DNA from: Capitulum mitella
Taxonomy: Eukaryota > Arthropoda > Thecostraca > Pollicipedomorpha > Pollicipedidae
Assembly: GCA_030062745.1 (NCBI GenBank)
Contig: CP099846.1
Location: forward strand, 29,843,201-29,907,200
Reading direction: 5' to 3'
Length of the DNA: 64,000 nt
Positions 33,652 through 45,515 of this stretch are shown one piece after another. The position numbers were made by a program, and so were the translations under genes. The notes beneath the pieces were generated by a model. That model was not told the origin of the DNA. It saw only the letters and a list, made by a program, of their open reading frames with translations, and did no database searches. Position 1 is the first letter of the stretch, and each line of letters starts with the position of its first letter.

Positions 33652-35245
33652 GTTCCCACTAACGACTTGCACGCTGCTCTTTCTGTGTTCACACTCCAGT
33701 GACGACATCTTCAGTTCGATTCAAGCGATCTTGGGATTTAAAGCAGAGCGTTTCAGCGCACAAAAAATACCTTCGCTGTTATGTCTGGGTTCTGATGTGG
33801 TGGAGCATAGGAGGCCGGTAGTGGCGTCGCTCTGTTAGCAGACTGTCCAATGTTCACAAGTAGGAAGTCTTCATAAATTTCCTCTGGTCAACCCCACTTC
33901 ATTGGCAATTACCAAATCTTCGTGGATTCTAATTTTGTTTACACACCTTCAGCAATACGATATGCACATTGTAGGTGGTTCACGCTCGGTGCACGTTTGC
34001 TGAAGACAAACCTGTCGATGAAAAATCCATTCAACTTCAGGACATGGCAAAGCATCTGGCGCGCCACTACGTACCAGTATGACTCCACGTAAGGCAAAAC
34101 GACACAGGCGTCAGTGGACCAAAGAACATGCTGCATTCCCTGAAGGACCTGAGACCAGACCACATGCAGGAGACTGTACAGTCAGTCATTGAGAGGATGC
34201 GTTCTGGTTTCATCCAAGCGCTGTGCGGATGTGATAAGGATGCAGAGATCAGAGTCCAGACCGTCTAGCGCATAGAGAATTGCCACATTGGGTCACAGGA
34301 CGATGTTCGTCCGTTCATTCTGCCAGATGTGAATTTCGCTGCCGACGATTGTTCGACTGGGACGCAGGGCTGGTGACAGAGCCGCCACTGACAAAACGTG
34401 GGTGGACAGGAGCCCAGAGGCATCAAAGGTGTAAGGATTCCCTTTCCATACTCAGGCCGTGGCGAGGGCGGTCAGAGTGGTGACAGAAGCGTCAGCTCTC
34501 GTGATCGGAGACATGGCTTCTATGTGCACGCCTCAAGCATAGAAGGTTCATGTCCACGCAGCCCAGAAAACTGGACTTCGCTTTTTCGGCTGGTGAGTAG
34601 CGTGGGTGAAAGCAGATGCTTACAGGAGTGGCCAAGTCGGACAATGAATGCCTTCGTTTCCCGAAGTTCCGTTTCTGTCGTACCGATCTTGATACAGCGG
34701 CCTAACGTTTGGAGCATGGGGGCGGGTCGCCCCACCGTTTTACGAACCTTCCAATCGCTCCTAATGCATGGAACTATGTGTGAGCAGGTATCCAGAGTGA
34801 AATGTGCACATCACATTCGACGCCTGAATGTTCGCTGAAATGCTGCATCATTCCACCTGTGTTCCACTATTTCCTCAATGCCTGCCCATTTTTACGAGAT
34901 GAAATATCCATGAACTAATGTGTCTCGCCGAGTTCATGACAAAACGTATATTACATGTCACATTTCAATGAAAGATAAAGAAGCTGTGATTTTTGCAACT
35001 AGTTGTCAGCACTGACGACAGCGTGATAAAGATTATCGGTTGACGCACGCTGAGTTTTTAATATTTCGGCGAAATGTTTTCAGAAGTTCCATAACAGCTA
35101 TTCCGCACCAAATTATCGCCGGCTCACCATGTTCTGCGTCTGACGACACACCCTAATTACATACTGTAACGAACGAGCTCAAAAAGCCTGGCAGAGTCGC
35201 AATCGCCGCAATGGCAGGGCGCACCCCACCCAGGGTGGGCGATGA
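33652..35245. other. Downstream of TACC; no gene recognised
   Basis: A - strand ATTAAA at 35062-35057 is the nearest plausible poly(A) signal for TACC, about 400 bases after its stop codon. Short ORFs at 33.9-34.8 kb have no recognisable features. Confidence 0.35.
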
Positions 35246-35466
35246 ATGATTAGTCAACGTTTTAGCGCAATTGTGTTAGCTCTATCGTTCCGCGTTTCCG
35301 CGCCGCTCGACGGCGCCACTGCGTCCGATCAGCCACCAGGCCGTCTCTCAGGCACTTTCACGTGCGTCCTGCGCTCGCCGCGCCATCTATCGCACTGCAG
35401 CACAAACACTGTTTCGAGCGCGGCGCCGCCCGTTCCGGACCGTACCGGAAGAGGGCGCACCGGGCA

Positions 35467-35635
35467 TCAGTGCTGTATGCCCATCTTCTCTATAAGCTCG
35501 TTGCAGAGGGCGGTCACCTCCTGGTTGTCCCGCTCGAGCTTGGTGGCGCGGTTTTCGGCCAGCTGCAGTTTGGCCGACAGCCGTAACACCTCGGTGTCGT
35601 GCGTCTTGCCGGCGATCTCCATGTCCGTGCGCAGC
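35467..35635 (-). CDS. TACC: TACC terminal coding exon
   Basis: Encodes LRTDMEIAGKTHDTEVLRL, LQLAENRATKLERDNQEV, then TALCNELIEKMGIQH and a TGA at 35469-35467. Known TACC proteins end in a very similar Leu-Thr-x-(I/L)-Cys-(D/N)-(D/E)-Leu-Ile-x-Lys-Met tail, here complete. The domain mediates XMAP215/ch-TOG binding and dimerisation. Acceptor cgttcgccgcag at 35636. Confidence 0.96.
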
Positions 35636-35652
35636 CTGCGGCGAACGAGGCG

Positions 35653-35750
35653 TGACGTCACTCGCCGCCACCAGCCACGGAGGCCGCGACGCGGAGCGCG
35701 AGTGGGTACAGGCGAAAAATACGGGATAATGTGTCCGGCACTCTATATAA
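35653..35750 (+). promoter_or_regulatory. CRE plus TATA words in a TACC intron, antisense
   Basis: TGACGTCA at 35653-35660 and TATATAAA at about 35743-35750 on the + strand, inside the last TACC intron. A possible antisense promoter; no + strand exon found after it. Confidence 0.2.
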
Positions 35751-35918
35751 AGCCAACAGCCATGCAACGCCAAGAAGCCGCACTGAAGAACATCGAAACC
35801 CTGGTCTGGGACTAAGGCACGCGGCACTCAACAAAAGAAAACAAACACGAAGTCGATGGAGACAGACAACAGATTAACACCGACATCTCCGAGGTGATCG
35901 GGCGGGGAGCAGACTCAC

Positions 35919-36068
35919 TTCTGCAGAGTGTCCTCCGCGTACTGCTGCAGCATGTCGTAGCGCTGTCTCTCGCGCGATACTTGCTCCAAAGCGTGCTGGC
36001 ACGTGGCAGCGTTCTCCTCACTGCTACGCTTGTCGTCTTGCACGATAGCCTTCAACTTCTCGTACTTC
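35919..36068 (-). CDS. TACC: TACC coiled-coil exon, central TACC domain
   Basis: Encodes KYEKLKAIVQDDKRSSEEN, then RERQRYDMLQQYAEDTLQ. The KYEK-LK...EE and RY..L..(H/Y)AE..L pattern is typical of the TACC domain. Acceptor gccggcag, donor CAGAA|gtgagt; phase fits both neighbours. Confidence 0.95.
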
Positions 36069-36218
36069 CTGCCGGCGGCCGCAGGCAGGGACCGGTCACG
36101 AGAGGCCGAACCATGGCCAGGGCACACGGAGAGCACAAAAAATCTAACAGCACGGTAAACAGCAACCGGATACGATTAGACAAAGACCTAATCATAACAT
36201 CGGTCTACCAATCAACGT

Positions 36219-36254
36219 TGAATGGATGAATGAATGAATGAATAAATGAATGAA
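36219..36254. repeat. (GAAT)n microsatellite in a TACC intron
   Basis: About eight copies of gaat, with one aataaa interruption. Confidence 0.85.
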
Positions 36255-37013
36255 CACATGTCCGAATGTTCGGACGAATCTATTAGGTCTATTTCAAAGA
36301 CAGGTCAATCACACATGCCAAACGTTCGCAGATGAAAGTCATGTAACCGAGACGAATCGTCCGTCACCCAGCGCCACACGGCGATCATACACGATCCTCC
36401 TTCCATCCCACCACCAGGCATACCGGACATAACGCTGGCAAACCGAGGACAGCAAACGCAGCGCCGCAACCAAGCACGATTACAACAGTGTGTGTATCCT
36501 GGTGCGTCCATGCGACTGCTACAAGGGTATAAGGCAGAGTATTCAGATAAACAAAACAAAAGAACGTTAATTAACTTTTTCGAAGTATACGCGAGTAACA
36601 AATCTGTTTCAAGTTTTTATGCATTACCATGTTCGATGTATGTATCAATGTATTCAAATTAAATGTATCGTGCATGTATGCATTTTCGTCAACATGTTTG
36701 ATGTATGCTTGATGTCTGAAGATTCTCCTCAAAACAATATTATGTAATGAACTACTGAATAACGTCACAACGGACCCATATGAAATAACCCCACTTTTAC
36801 GCAGCAGAAACAAATATAAAAAAGATGCCTTCGTCGTCCATATCTCCCGAATACGCAACTAACCTCACATACAATCTACACAATAATACCAAGGCCCATG
36901 TATCCACCGCAGTTTTCATCACTGTATAAAGACCTGCGCATCCAACAAAAAGGCACGCCCGATGGCGGCCAAGAGGACCCCTCCCCCTTTCTCTGCTGCC
37001 GCTGGTAACTGAC

Positions 37014-37171
37014 CGGTGCAGGTCGGCGAACATGGCCTCGATGTTGGCCACCTCCTGACGAGCTTCGTCCCGCTCCATAGTGAGTTTGCGCACGGTGCCC
37101 GTCAGCCTGTCGTCCTGGCGCTCCTTCTCAGCCGCCAGCCGCACCAGAGTCGCCGCGTACAGGTCCACCGT
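37014..37171 (-). CDS. TACC: TACC coiled-coil exon next to the 50-bp array
   Basis: Encodes TVDLYAATLVRLAAEKERQ, then a charged helix to EAMFADLHR. Acceptor ctcggcag at 37172; donor CACCG|gtcagt at 37013. The (M)F-x-DLH(R)-(R/K)YEK junction with the next exon matches the core of the TACC domain. The acceptor and first 15 coding bases are repeated in the adjoining minisatellite; this copy is the one joined to real coding sequence. Confidence 0.92.
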
Positions 37172-39034
37172 CTGCCGAGACACAACTGAGCTCAGAGGAA
37201 CACCACGTACAGGTCCACCGTCTGCCGAGACACAACTGAGCTCAGAGGAACACCACGTACAGGTCCACCGTCTGCCGAGATACGACTGAGCTCAGAGGAA
37301 CACCACGCACAGGTCCACCGTCTGTCGAGATACGACTGAGCTCAGAGGAACACCACGCACAGGTCCACCGTCTGCCGAGACACAACTGAGCTCAGAGGAA
37401 CACCACGTACAGGTCCACCGTCTGCCGAGACACAACTGAGCTCAGAGGAACACCACGTACAGGTCCACCGTCTGCCGAGACACAACTGAGCTCAGAGGAA
37501 CACCACGCACAGGTCCACCGTCTGCCGAGACACAACTGAGCTAAAAGGAACACCACGTACAGGTCCACCGTCTGCCGAGACACAACTGAGCTCAGAGGAA
37601 CACCACGTACAGGTCCACCGTCTGCCGAGATACGACTGAGCTCAGAGGAACACCACGCACAGGTCCACCGTCTGTCGAGATACGACTGAGCTCAGAGGAA
37701 CACCACGCACAGGTCCACCGTCTGCCGAGACACAACTGAGCTCAGAGGAACACCACGTACAGGTCCACCGTCTGCCGAGACACAACTGAGCTCAGAGGAA
37801 CACCACGCACAGGTCCACCGTCTGCCGAGATACGACTGAGCTCAGAGGAACACCACGTACAGGTCCACCGTCTGCCGAGACACAACTGAGCTCAGAGGAA
37901 CACCACGCACAGGTCCACCGTCTGCCGAGATACGACTGAGCTCAGAGGAACACCACGTACAGGTCCACCGTCTGCCGAGATACGACTGAACTCTGAGGAA
38001 CACCACGTACAGGTCCACCGTCTGCCGAGACACAACTGAGCTCAGAGGAACACCACGTACAGGTCCACCGTCTGCCGAGACACAACTGAGCTCAAAACAC
38101 CACGCACAGGTCCACCGTCTGCCGAGACACAACTGAGCTCAGAGGAACACAACGCACAGGTCCACCGTCTGCCGAGATACGACTGAACTCTGAGGAACAC
38201 CACGTACAGGTCCACCGTCTGCCGAGATACGACTGAACTCTGAGGAACACCACATATAGGTCCACCGTCTGTCGAAGATACGACTGAACTCAGAGGAACA
38301 CCACGCACAGGTCCACCGTCTGCCGAGATACGACCGAACTCTGAGGAACACCACGCACAGGTCCACCGTCTGTCGAGATACGACCGAACTCTGAGGAACA
38401 CCACACACAGGTCCACCGTCTGTCGAGATACGACCGAACTCTGAGGAACACCACACACAGGTCCACCGTCTGCCGAGATACGATGAACTCTGAGGAACAC
38501 CACGTACAGGTCCACCGTCTGCCGAGATACGACCGAACTCTGAGGAACACCACGCACAGGTCCACCGTCTGCCGAGACACAACTGAGCTCAGAGGAACAC
38601 CACGTACAGGTCCACCGTCTGCCGAGACACAACTGAGCTCAGAGGAACACCACACACAGATCCACCGTCTGCCGAGACACAACTGAACTCTGACGAACAC
38701 CACACACAGATCCACCGTCCGCCGAGATACGACCGAACTCTGAGGAACACCACGCACAGGTCCACCGTCTGCCGAGATACGACTGAACTCTGAGGAACAC
38801 CACGCACAGGTTCACCGTCTGCCGAGATACGACTGAACTCTGAGGAACACCACGTATAGGTCCACCGTCCGCCAACTGAGACAACTGAGCTCTGAGGAAC
38901 ACCACGTATAGGTTCGCCGTCCGCCAACTGAGACAACAGAGACAACTGAGCTCTGAGGAACACCACGTGTAGGTCCGCCGTCCGCGGTGATAGAAATGAG
39001 CTTTGAGGAATATCATGTACAGGCCACCGTCTTC
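37156..39034. repeat. 50-bp minisatellite built from a TACC splice acceptor
   Basis: About 37 units of cgtacaggtccaccgtctgc plus cgagacacaactgagctcag plus aggaacacca. On the - strand each unit carries the exon's 3' splice site (tctcggcag) and its first coding bases for TVDLY, followed by gtggtgttcctctgagctca. Units near 37.2-38.1 kb are the most uniform; those above 38.8 kb are diverged, so growth was near the exon. Long ORFs here (up to 196 codons) come from a unit whose length is not a multiple of three and are not genes. Confidence 0.95.
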
Positions 39035-39727
39035 GTGGCTATAATCGACGCTCCCTCCACTCCTTGCATGGCCCCATACGAAGCAAACCTGAGGACGCCA
39101 GCAGGATTCAGGTGAAGGCCGCACACGCTCGCGCGAGCCCACAAAGCCGCCCAGGCAAGAAAGATGCGGGAAGATGCAATCAAACGACTTAACATCTTTG
39201 CAAGTTGATTATGCCACCAAGGGACTGAATGGTAGCCCGACCAACCCACTGGTTTTTGTGCCCGCTACAAGCAGCAGCTTTTCACACACCCCCGAGCGGA
39301 TAATCCGCAGGCGACGACAAAAACCGTGTGGTGGGCGGTAAATATCGAACAGCGTATACCAGCAGTCTGGGGACGCATCAGCCATTAGCAGCATTCACGT
39401 CTGAACAAGAGCAACGTCATCGCCCGCCGCAGCACCGCGAAACGCCGCAGCGGTGGCAGCGTCGGTGTCACAGACTCAGGGATGGCCAGGTCCACGGGAC
39501 GGCCAGGCCAGCCGGCCGGCGGTCAGGGACGACCGGCCGGCTGCAGGTCTCTGGTCACAGATCAGGCTGGACTGGCCGGGAGCAGGCTCTTGGCCTCCAA
39601 TACGAGATCGCTGGAAACCGATCGGGAAGCAGGTCTCCTGTCAGATTTCCCGTGTCGCATAGGTCCATCACAACCGCTCTTCACTTCCCCCGGGCTACCA
39701 AACAATCGGCTCTCTGACAGTGCTTAC
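39035..39727. other. Rest of the TACC intron between array and 39728
   Basis: GC-richer sequence with short ORFs; nothing conserved. Confidence 0.4.
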
Positions 39728-39829
39728 CTTTAAAAGTTTCTGCTGGGAGGTCTGCAAGGTGGTCTCCTGCTGCTTCATCTTGGTCATCGCCTCTTTCATG
39801 GCCGTCAATTCCATGTCTCGCTTCAGCAG
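39728..39829 (-). CDS. TACC: TACC coiled-coil exon (102 nt)
   Basis: Exactly 34 codons, phase 0 at both ends, acceptor ccctccgtcag and donor TTAAAG|gtaagc. The sequence (LLKRDMELTAMKEAMTKM, then QQETTLQTSQQKLLK) is an uninterrupted heptad-rich helix. It is 102 bases, too short to appear as an independent ORF. Confidence 0.88.
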
Positions 39830-40301
39830 CTGACGGAGGGACAACAAGACGTTACGAGGATCAACAAGGTCACCTCAAGCAGTGTCGATAGGGTCACCAC
39901 GCGAGACGCGAGGTCACTGCGTAAACACGGTGGCAATGCCAGGTCAGGTGGTCGGCAGAAGGACGAACGGCAGACAGACCGCCGGCAAGGTGACTCCACC
40001 TAGACGCCCGATACACGAGAGAACGGCTGCATTCTCTCCTGCGCAGCACAAGATTCGCCGCAGATGACAGCACAGATTAAATCCCTTAGACAGTGCTGAG
40101 CTTCCAGGGGTCGGTGAAATCACCCCCACCCATGACAGCCAGCCAAAGAAAAACAGCAACCAGCAGGAGAGCCGAGCGTCTGTGTATCACCCAGCCATAC
40201 AAAGCAACCACTCATGACTACGGACAGCAAACACGGCAAACCACGACCACCATGCCTCTCCGCCCCAGCACCTCCGGCCACCTCCCCCTCAGCTGGCTCA
40301 C

Positions 40302-40587
40302 CTCCGCCTGGAAGTGCAGCTCCTGCTCCTTGAGTGTCGTGGAGACCGGCCGGGCGGCCGCTGGCGCGGCGGCGGCGGTGGTGGCGGGCGGCGAACCGGC
40401 GGCGGGCGCCGGGGCGGCAGGCGCGGCGGCAGGCGCCGCCCGGACAGGAACCGCAGCCGCCGGCGGCGACGGCTCGGCTCTCGACTGGGCGGCGGCCGCA
40501 GCCGCGCCCGGCGAGAACACGATCAGGTCCGACTTGACGGTTGCCAGCTGGGGCTGCAGCCCCGGCGCCGACTCTCCTTGCTGCGTG
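40302..40587 (-). CDS. TACC: TACC exon, Ala/Pro linker and start of the coiled coil
   Basis: One base plus 95 codons, from acceptor gtcgacag to donor GCGGAG|gtgagc. It encodes TQQGESAPGLQPQ, a long Ala/Pro linker, and LKEQELHFQAE, the start of the C-terminal coiled coil. This is the common exon for the long form and for both candidate short forms. It ends in phase 0. Confidence 0.85.
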
Positions 40588-40599
40588 CTGTCGACGGGC

Positions 40600-40935
40600 C
40601 GGGCAAGGTCACAGGTGCAACGTCCAGTGTCAGACGCACCACATCCAGATAGTGTCAGACGCACAACACTCAGAGAGAGTCAGACGTACAACACCCAGAC
40701 AGTGTCAGACTACATCTAGACAGACGTGCAGCATCCAGACAGTGCCAGACGTACAACACTCAGACAGTGTCAGAAGTACAACACCCAGACAGTGTCAGGC
40801 GTACAAAACCCAGACGGTGTCAGACGTACAACACCCAGACTGCGTGAGACAGAACATCCAGACGGCGTCCGAGGTACTTCAGATGTACGCAGACAATGTC
40901 ACAGGTGCAGAACCCAGACAGTGTTAGCGGTGTTG
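40600..40935. repeat. Degenerate 25-bp minisatellite next to a TACC acceptor
   Basis: About a dozen copies of cagacagtgtcagacgtaca plus acacc in the intron, starting about 15 bases upstream (on the transcript) of the acceptor at 40588. Confidence 0.8.
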
Positions 40936-42172
40936 CACCCGCATGGCGTCACATGTACAGTTTCCATACAGTACGCGAAAGGTTTCACGAAACCAATACA
41001 CCACTGACAATTTGTCTTCTGAACAAGACAGATAACCCAGAAATCACGACGTCCTAATGGCTCATCCACGCGTCCCTCATTATTCCGAGCGTCGTTTCCT
41101 GGAGACCCATCTCATTCATTTCGATCGACCTGTCCACTCTGCGGCCGCTGCGGCACCGGACGGGACGGGCCGGCGGCGCCGCTCAGTGCCGGCCCTGATT
41201 ACGGTCACCGACCACGTGCCGGCAGCGGGACGTCCGATCAATCGGTCAGCGCGAGCCCCACCGTCGGTAGCTCCGGCAAGCCGGCTGACGCGGCCGGCGC
41301 CGGGCCCGGCTCCGGCGGCGCGACGGACAGGACCGCGGGCCGCCCTCCCGGGTCTCAGCCGAGCTCTGACGCCGCGGCAGTCCGACGTCAACCGCTTGGA
41401 CCGGCCGAGCCGAGCCGAGCCGGGCCGGCGGCGATGACAAAAACGGCGGCAGACTCCGGCATTGATTTGGCGACGGCCCGGGCAGGCCGGGATGGCGGCC
41501 GGGGCGGGGGCAAACAGAGCCCGTCGCGGCACGCCACCCCGGCATTCCGGTCACGAACGCCGCCAGCGGCCCGGCCGGCGGCGGGCACGCTCCGCGGATG
41601 CCGCGCCGCACCCGTCTCGGTCTGGCAGCGCCGGAGGCGGCCGCCGCCGCTGCGGTCGTCCCGTGGGAGTGGCGCTCCATGCACGGCAGCCGGCAGCGAC
41701 CCCACATCGGGAGTGGACGGTCGCGGACGGCCCGCACACACATCACGTCCCCAGACCGACATACAGACATCACGCCCGCGGCAAGACCGCCCAGTTCCTT
41801 TTTCACGCCGGGGCGCCCCGAACGCGACATCGGTCCGAGCGCCGACGAGCCGCCGGTCACGCGGCGCCGCCGCAGCTGGCCGGGCGTCGGCACGTGCGCG
41901 GACGGCGGCGGCGGGTGTGACTCCGACGTGCGTCACGTCTCGGCCGGCTGCCTCCGGAGCCGACGGCCGGACCAGCGGCGCGGAGCTGCTCCCTCACGGC
42001 GTGGGGCGGCCGTCAGCGGCCGGCCGTCCGGCCATCCGGCCCGTACCGGACGCGCTATCGACCGGCGCCGCGGCGAAAATCGATGGCGCCCACTTTCCGA
42101 GTGCGGCCGGACCGGCCGACACTGGCGCGGTGGGTCGGCACTCGCGACCGGCCGAGCGGCCACCGTTCTCAC

Positions 42173-42225
42173 CGCCAGCGGACGTAGACGAACTCGTCGT
42201 CGGCGCACAGTGACGACAGCGTCAT
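42173..42225 (-). CDS. TACC: Candidate alternative first exon B of TACC
   Basis: ATG in good context (gccgtcATGA) opens MTLSSLCADDEFVYVRW and ends at a strong donor GGCG|gtgaga, again two bases into a codon and in phase with 40587. It sits in a CpG-rich block running from about 41100 to 43000. A second short-isoform start is implied. The chance that two independent ATG-donor exons both carry the required phase is modest (about one in nine), so support is real but not decisive. Confidence 0.5.
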
Positions 42226-44968
42226 GACGGCGGCGAGAGAGTGCGGCTGCCGGCGCACCGGCGCCCACCGCGCAACGACACCGACTGTCGCCGGCCGGCC
42301 GGCACTGCCGGCCGCCGTCAACACGTGTGCGGCAGTGGGGACACGGCTGAGTCGGCACCGTTCGACGCCGGCGCGCGTGCGGGGGCAGGGAGGCTGGACC
42401 AGGTCCGACGTTCGCCGTCCGGGGAAGGAGTATGTACCGCACCGAAGCACGTTTGTGTGCCACGTGACGTCCGCGCCGTCCTCCACACAGCCGGGCACAT
42501 CAGGGGAGGGTGTGGAATGTTCTCCCATCGCCAGGCACGCGACCGGATCTGCACGCAAGCCGCAGTCCTCGGACCCTGATAACTTCCCCGCCGAACTAAG
42601 CGAGCAGCGCTGTCCGCCGCTGTGACGCAGTCGGCCCGGCCACCCGACCGACGCGACGCGTAAACTCCGCGTCTCGACATCGTCGGCGACGACGGTGCGG
42701 CGGGCCGGCCGAGGCCGTGTTTAGGGCCGGTCTTCCGGCAGGCGGTGGGCAGGCGGCGGCCGGCTGGGCGGCAGAGGGCGGCCCCGCCCCGGACACCTGC
42801 TGCCGGGCCGGGCTGGGCCGGCCCAGGACGGGGCGGCCCGGCCTCGGCCGCGCGCCGATCACAACCCGGCGGCCGAGCCGGCCGGCCGACACGTGACGCC
42901 GCCGGGAGGCTCGAGGACGAACGGAAGGTCGACTCCATGGACGCCGGGAAAGGCCGGAAAAGACAGCGCTGGGCCAGCACGCCAGGAAACAGGAGCCGGG
43001 CAGCGGTGACCCAGACACATCACAGCCCAAACCAGGATGCAGCAAGTGAGCTCTTCCACCTGGTCCACTCGAGATCAGAGTCCGGCAAAAGGCGTTCTGC
43101 TCAACGTGCTGCGGCAGGCCTTACCCGCCTACCACATGGTATGACTGACCTTTCACCTGAACGTTTTAAGACTACTATGAAGCGTTGCTTAATGGAAGTG
43201 AACGGCTTTGAGTATCACAGGACTGTTGCTCGCCAATGATGTTTCACTTTCACTTCTGTGATACTATTTATGTTTCCCATGTTGTTTCCCCTTGTTATCG
43301 ACTGAATGTGTGACGTGTGTGCGCGCATGTGACTACGTCAGAGTACCTCATCTGACTATTTTTTAACTTCCTGACCTGGGAATGCGATAGCCACACGTTT
43401 TCTTTGGCATTCGAGGAATTCCCAGTGACTTACAACACAATACAACGGAAGCAGCCTGAACAGAGACGAGAGGGCCTAACCTCACGAGAGGGCACGGCCG
43501 GCAGTAAAGACGAAAAGCGGACAACCAGGGAATCAGAGCCTCTCCAACAGACGGACACAGCCAACGAACGGCATTGAGCAGCCAGAGCAGGCCGGGGCAG
43601 ACCGGGCCAGACAGGAACAGACCGGAACAGACCACACACCGCCGACCATCTCGCGCGGCAGACACCGACAGACAGCCAAAGACGGCAGAAACATTTCGCA
43701 CTCGACCGCTCCAAAGCCACCTCACTTCGTGCCCACGGGGCCACGCCACATCTTATCACGGTGTCGCCAGCCGCACGTGCGACGCGCCCGCGTCGACAGC
43801 CCTCAGAACAGCGGTCGCCACGCCCAGCCGCCCGGCGACGGTGGCGGCGGCCGCTGCCGCTCCGGCACCCTGCACGGACACTGGCCGGCGGCCGGCACTG
43901 ACCAGGCCATGCGGTCGGCATGAGCGCCCCGGCTCCGCTGACCTGACCCGGCGGCCGCCACCCGGGCCGTGTCACTGCCGCCGGCAGCAGGCGCCCATCG
44001 ATCCCGTGACGTCACGAGGGGCGCGCGCCGCTCCGGCCTCGGCACCGTTTGAACCGTGGGAGCCGCCCACTCGGGCGTCCGCGCTCCCGAAACGTTGCTT
44101 CCTGTCCGCCGCCTGTCGACGCGACTCGCCGCGGTCATTAGCACTGACAGCTCCATCAGGCGGCCGGGACGCGGGCAGACCGAGCCGATCGGCCCGCCGC
44201 GACGTCTGTCGGCGCTCGCCACGACCGGCCGCCGACGAACGGGAGGCTACGGCCGCCACGAGACGGACACGCGCTCCGCGGACGACCGGCCGTGCCGGAC
44301 GGCCGAGACCGCAGTCCGCTGCGGACTCGCCGCCGGACCGCAGGCGTGGACCGCCGCGCCGTGACCCGGAGACCACGCGGCGGGGCCGGCGGCGGCGGGC
44401 GGCGCCCAGGAGCGCCCCGGCCGTGACACGGCCCTCCTCCGCGCCGCCCCCGCCGGCCCCGTCCCGGCGCCAGCTGCCTAACAGCCGCGATCAACTGCAG
44501 CTGCACTGCAGCGGGCCGGGGCGACCGACGCCCACCGCCGGCGTCGGAGGCGGCGGCGCAGCACGCTCCGAAGCCGATGGCCCTCCTCGACGGCTTACAG
44601 GCTGCTGCCGAATGTCAGGAGCACGCCTGACTGGAGTTAATGGATGCAACAGCCGATGACATCAAACTCTTGCACATTGCCAAGTGCAAAAGGTCACCCC
44701 TGTCACCCCGCTGTCTGCTCACTCAGCCGCCCATTCCGCATTGCCGACCCGAAACCGGCGCCATCCAGAGACTCCGTCATGGTCGACGAGGACCCCGCCT
44801 TCCACTGCTCGGACACCTGCCGTCACCGCAGAAGCTTTAAACACGTCCCAGAATCAGCCAGCATCTCACAGACCCTGTCTCCCCGTCCGTACACCCAGCC
44901 AGTGCGCGGCACCTCCACACATCACACGTTCAGGACGCGTCACACGTCACACCGATCGCCAGCGTCAC

Positions 44969-45033
44969 CTGGCCGGCTTGTCGGCCGGCCGCGCGCGGCC
45001 CAGCAGGCTCTGCACCAGCTGGAGGCCGCGCAT
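44969..45033 (-). CDS. TACC: Candidate alternative first exon A of TACC
   Basis: An ATG in strong context (gccgccATGC) opens MRGLQLVQSLLGRARPADK and ends at donor GCCAG|gtgacg two bases into a codon, the same phase as the giant exon, so it can splice directly to 40587. It lies in a CpG-rich block (to about 45300) suitable for an internal promoter. It would yield a short isoform with the linker and coiled coil only. Inferred; no transcript evidence. Confidence 0.45.
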
Positions 45034-45355
45034 GGCGGCGGCGCGCGTGTGAGCGGCCGCGAGACGGCCGCCCGCCGCGGCGCCGGTGGCGGCACGCGGC
45101 GGCCGCCGCCGGCAGCTGGGCGGCCGCCGCAGCGCGGGGGCGGCCCGGCGACAAGGTGGCCGGCGCGACGGCCGGGTCGGCTGTCTGCCGCGCTGGTTAA
45201 TCGGCCGCGCACACATAACGCGCCGCAGCCCAGCGGACACGACAGCCGACGCCGGGAGCGCCAGAACGACGAGCAGCTGACCGCGCCGCTGCTGGCACAG
45301 GGCACTCGCTTCAGGCAGTAGCCGACTGCGACCCGCCCTGACAGTACTGCGTCCT

Positions 45356-45515
45356 CCTCGTTAACTCAGTGAGTAAAGACTGACTGATAATCGTAAGCTC
45401 GTGGGTTCGAATTCCGACGCCGCCTGTTCTAAATTGGTGGCACGAGTGGTGTGGATTGGACGCCAGACACCTCAGCCCAAGTGGCTATGGGTCCTAACCC
45501 AAACTAACCAACCAA
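45356..45515 (+). repeat. tRNA-derived SINE-like sequence
   Basis: Box A-like taactcagtgagtaaag, then box B gggttcgaattcc at 45403-45415, followed by a non-tRNA body ending in aaccaaccaacaaca. A diverged copy of the tail lies at about 61370-61445. Confidence 0.5.

Larger units (their letters stand above)
41040..45340. other. CpG-rich intron region between giant exon and coiled-coil exons
   Basis: Apart from the two candidate first exons, this 4-kb stretch holds GC-rich sequence at 41.1-43.0 and 43.7-45.3 kb with ORFs in all frames. No further exon was supported. A CRE lies at 44007-44014. Confidence 0.4.

Noticed and set aside
37392-38966. ORFs of up to 196 codons in the 50-bp array
   Set aside because: They are repeats of an intron-derived unit read in all frames, not protein sequences.
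37156-39034. CRISPR-like array
   Set aside because: Repeats are directly contiguous with no unique spacers, and the DNA is eukaryotic.
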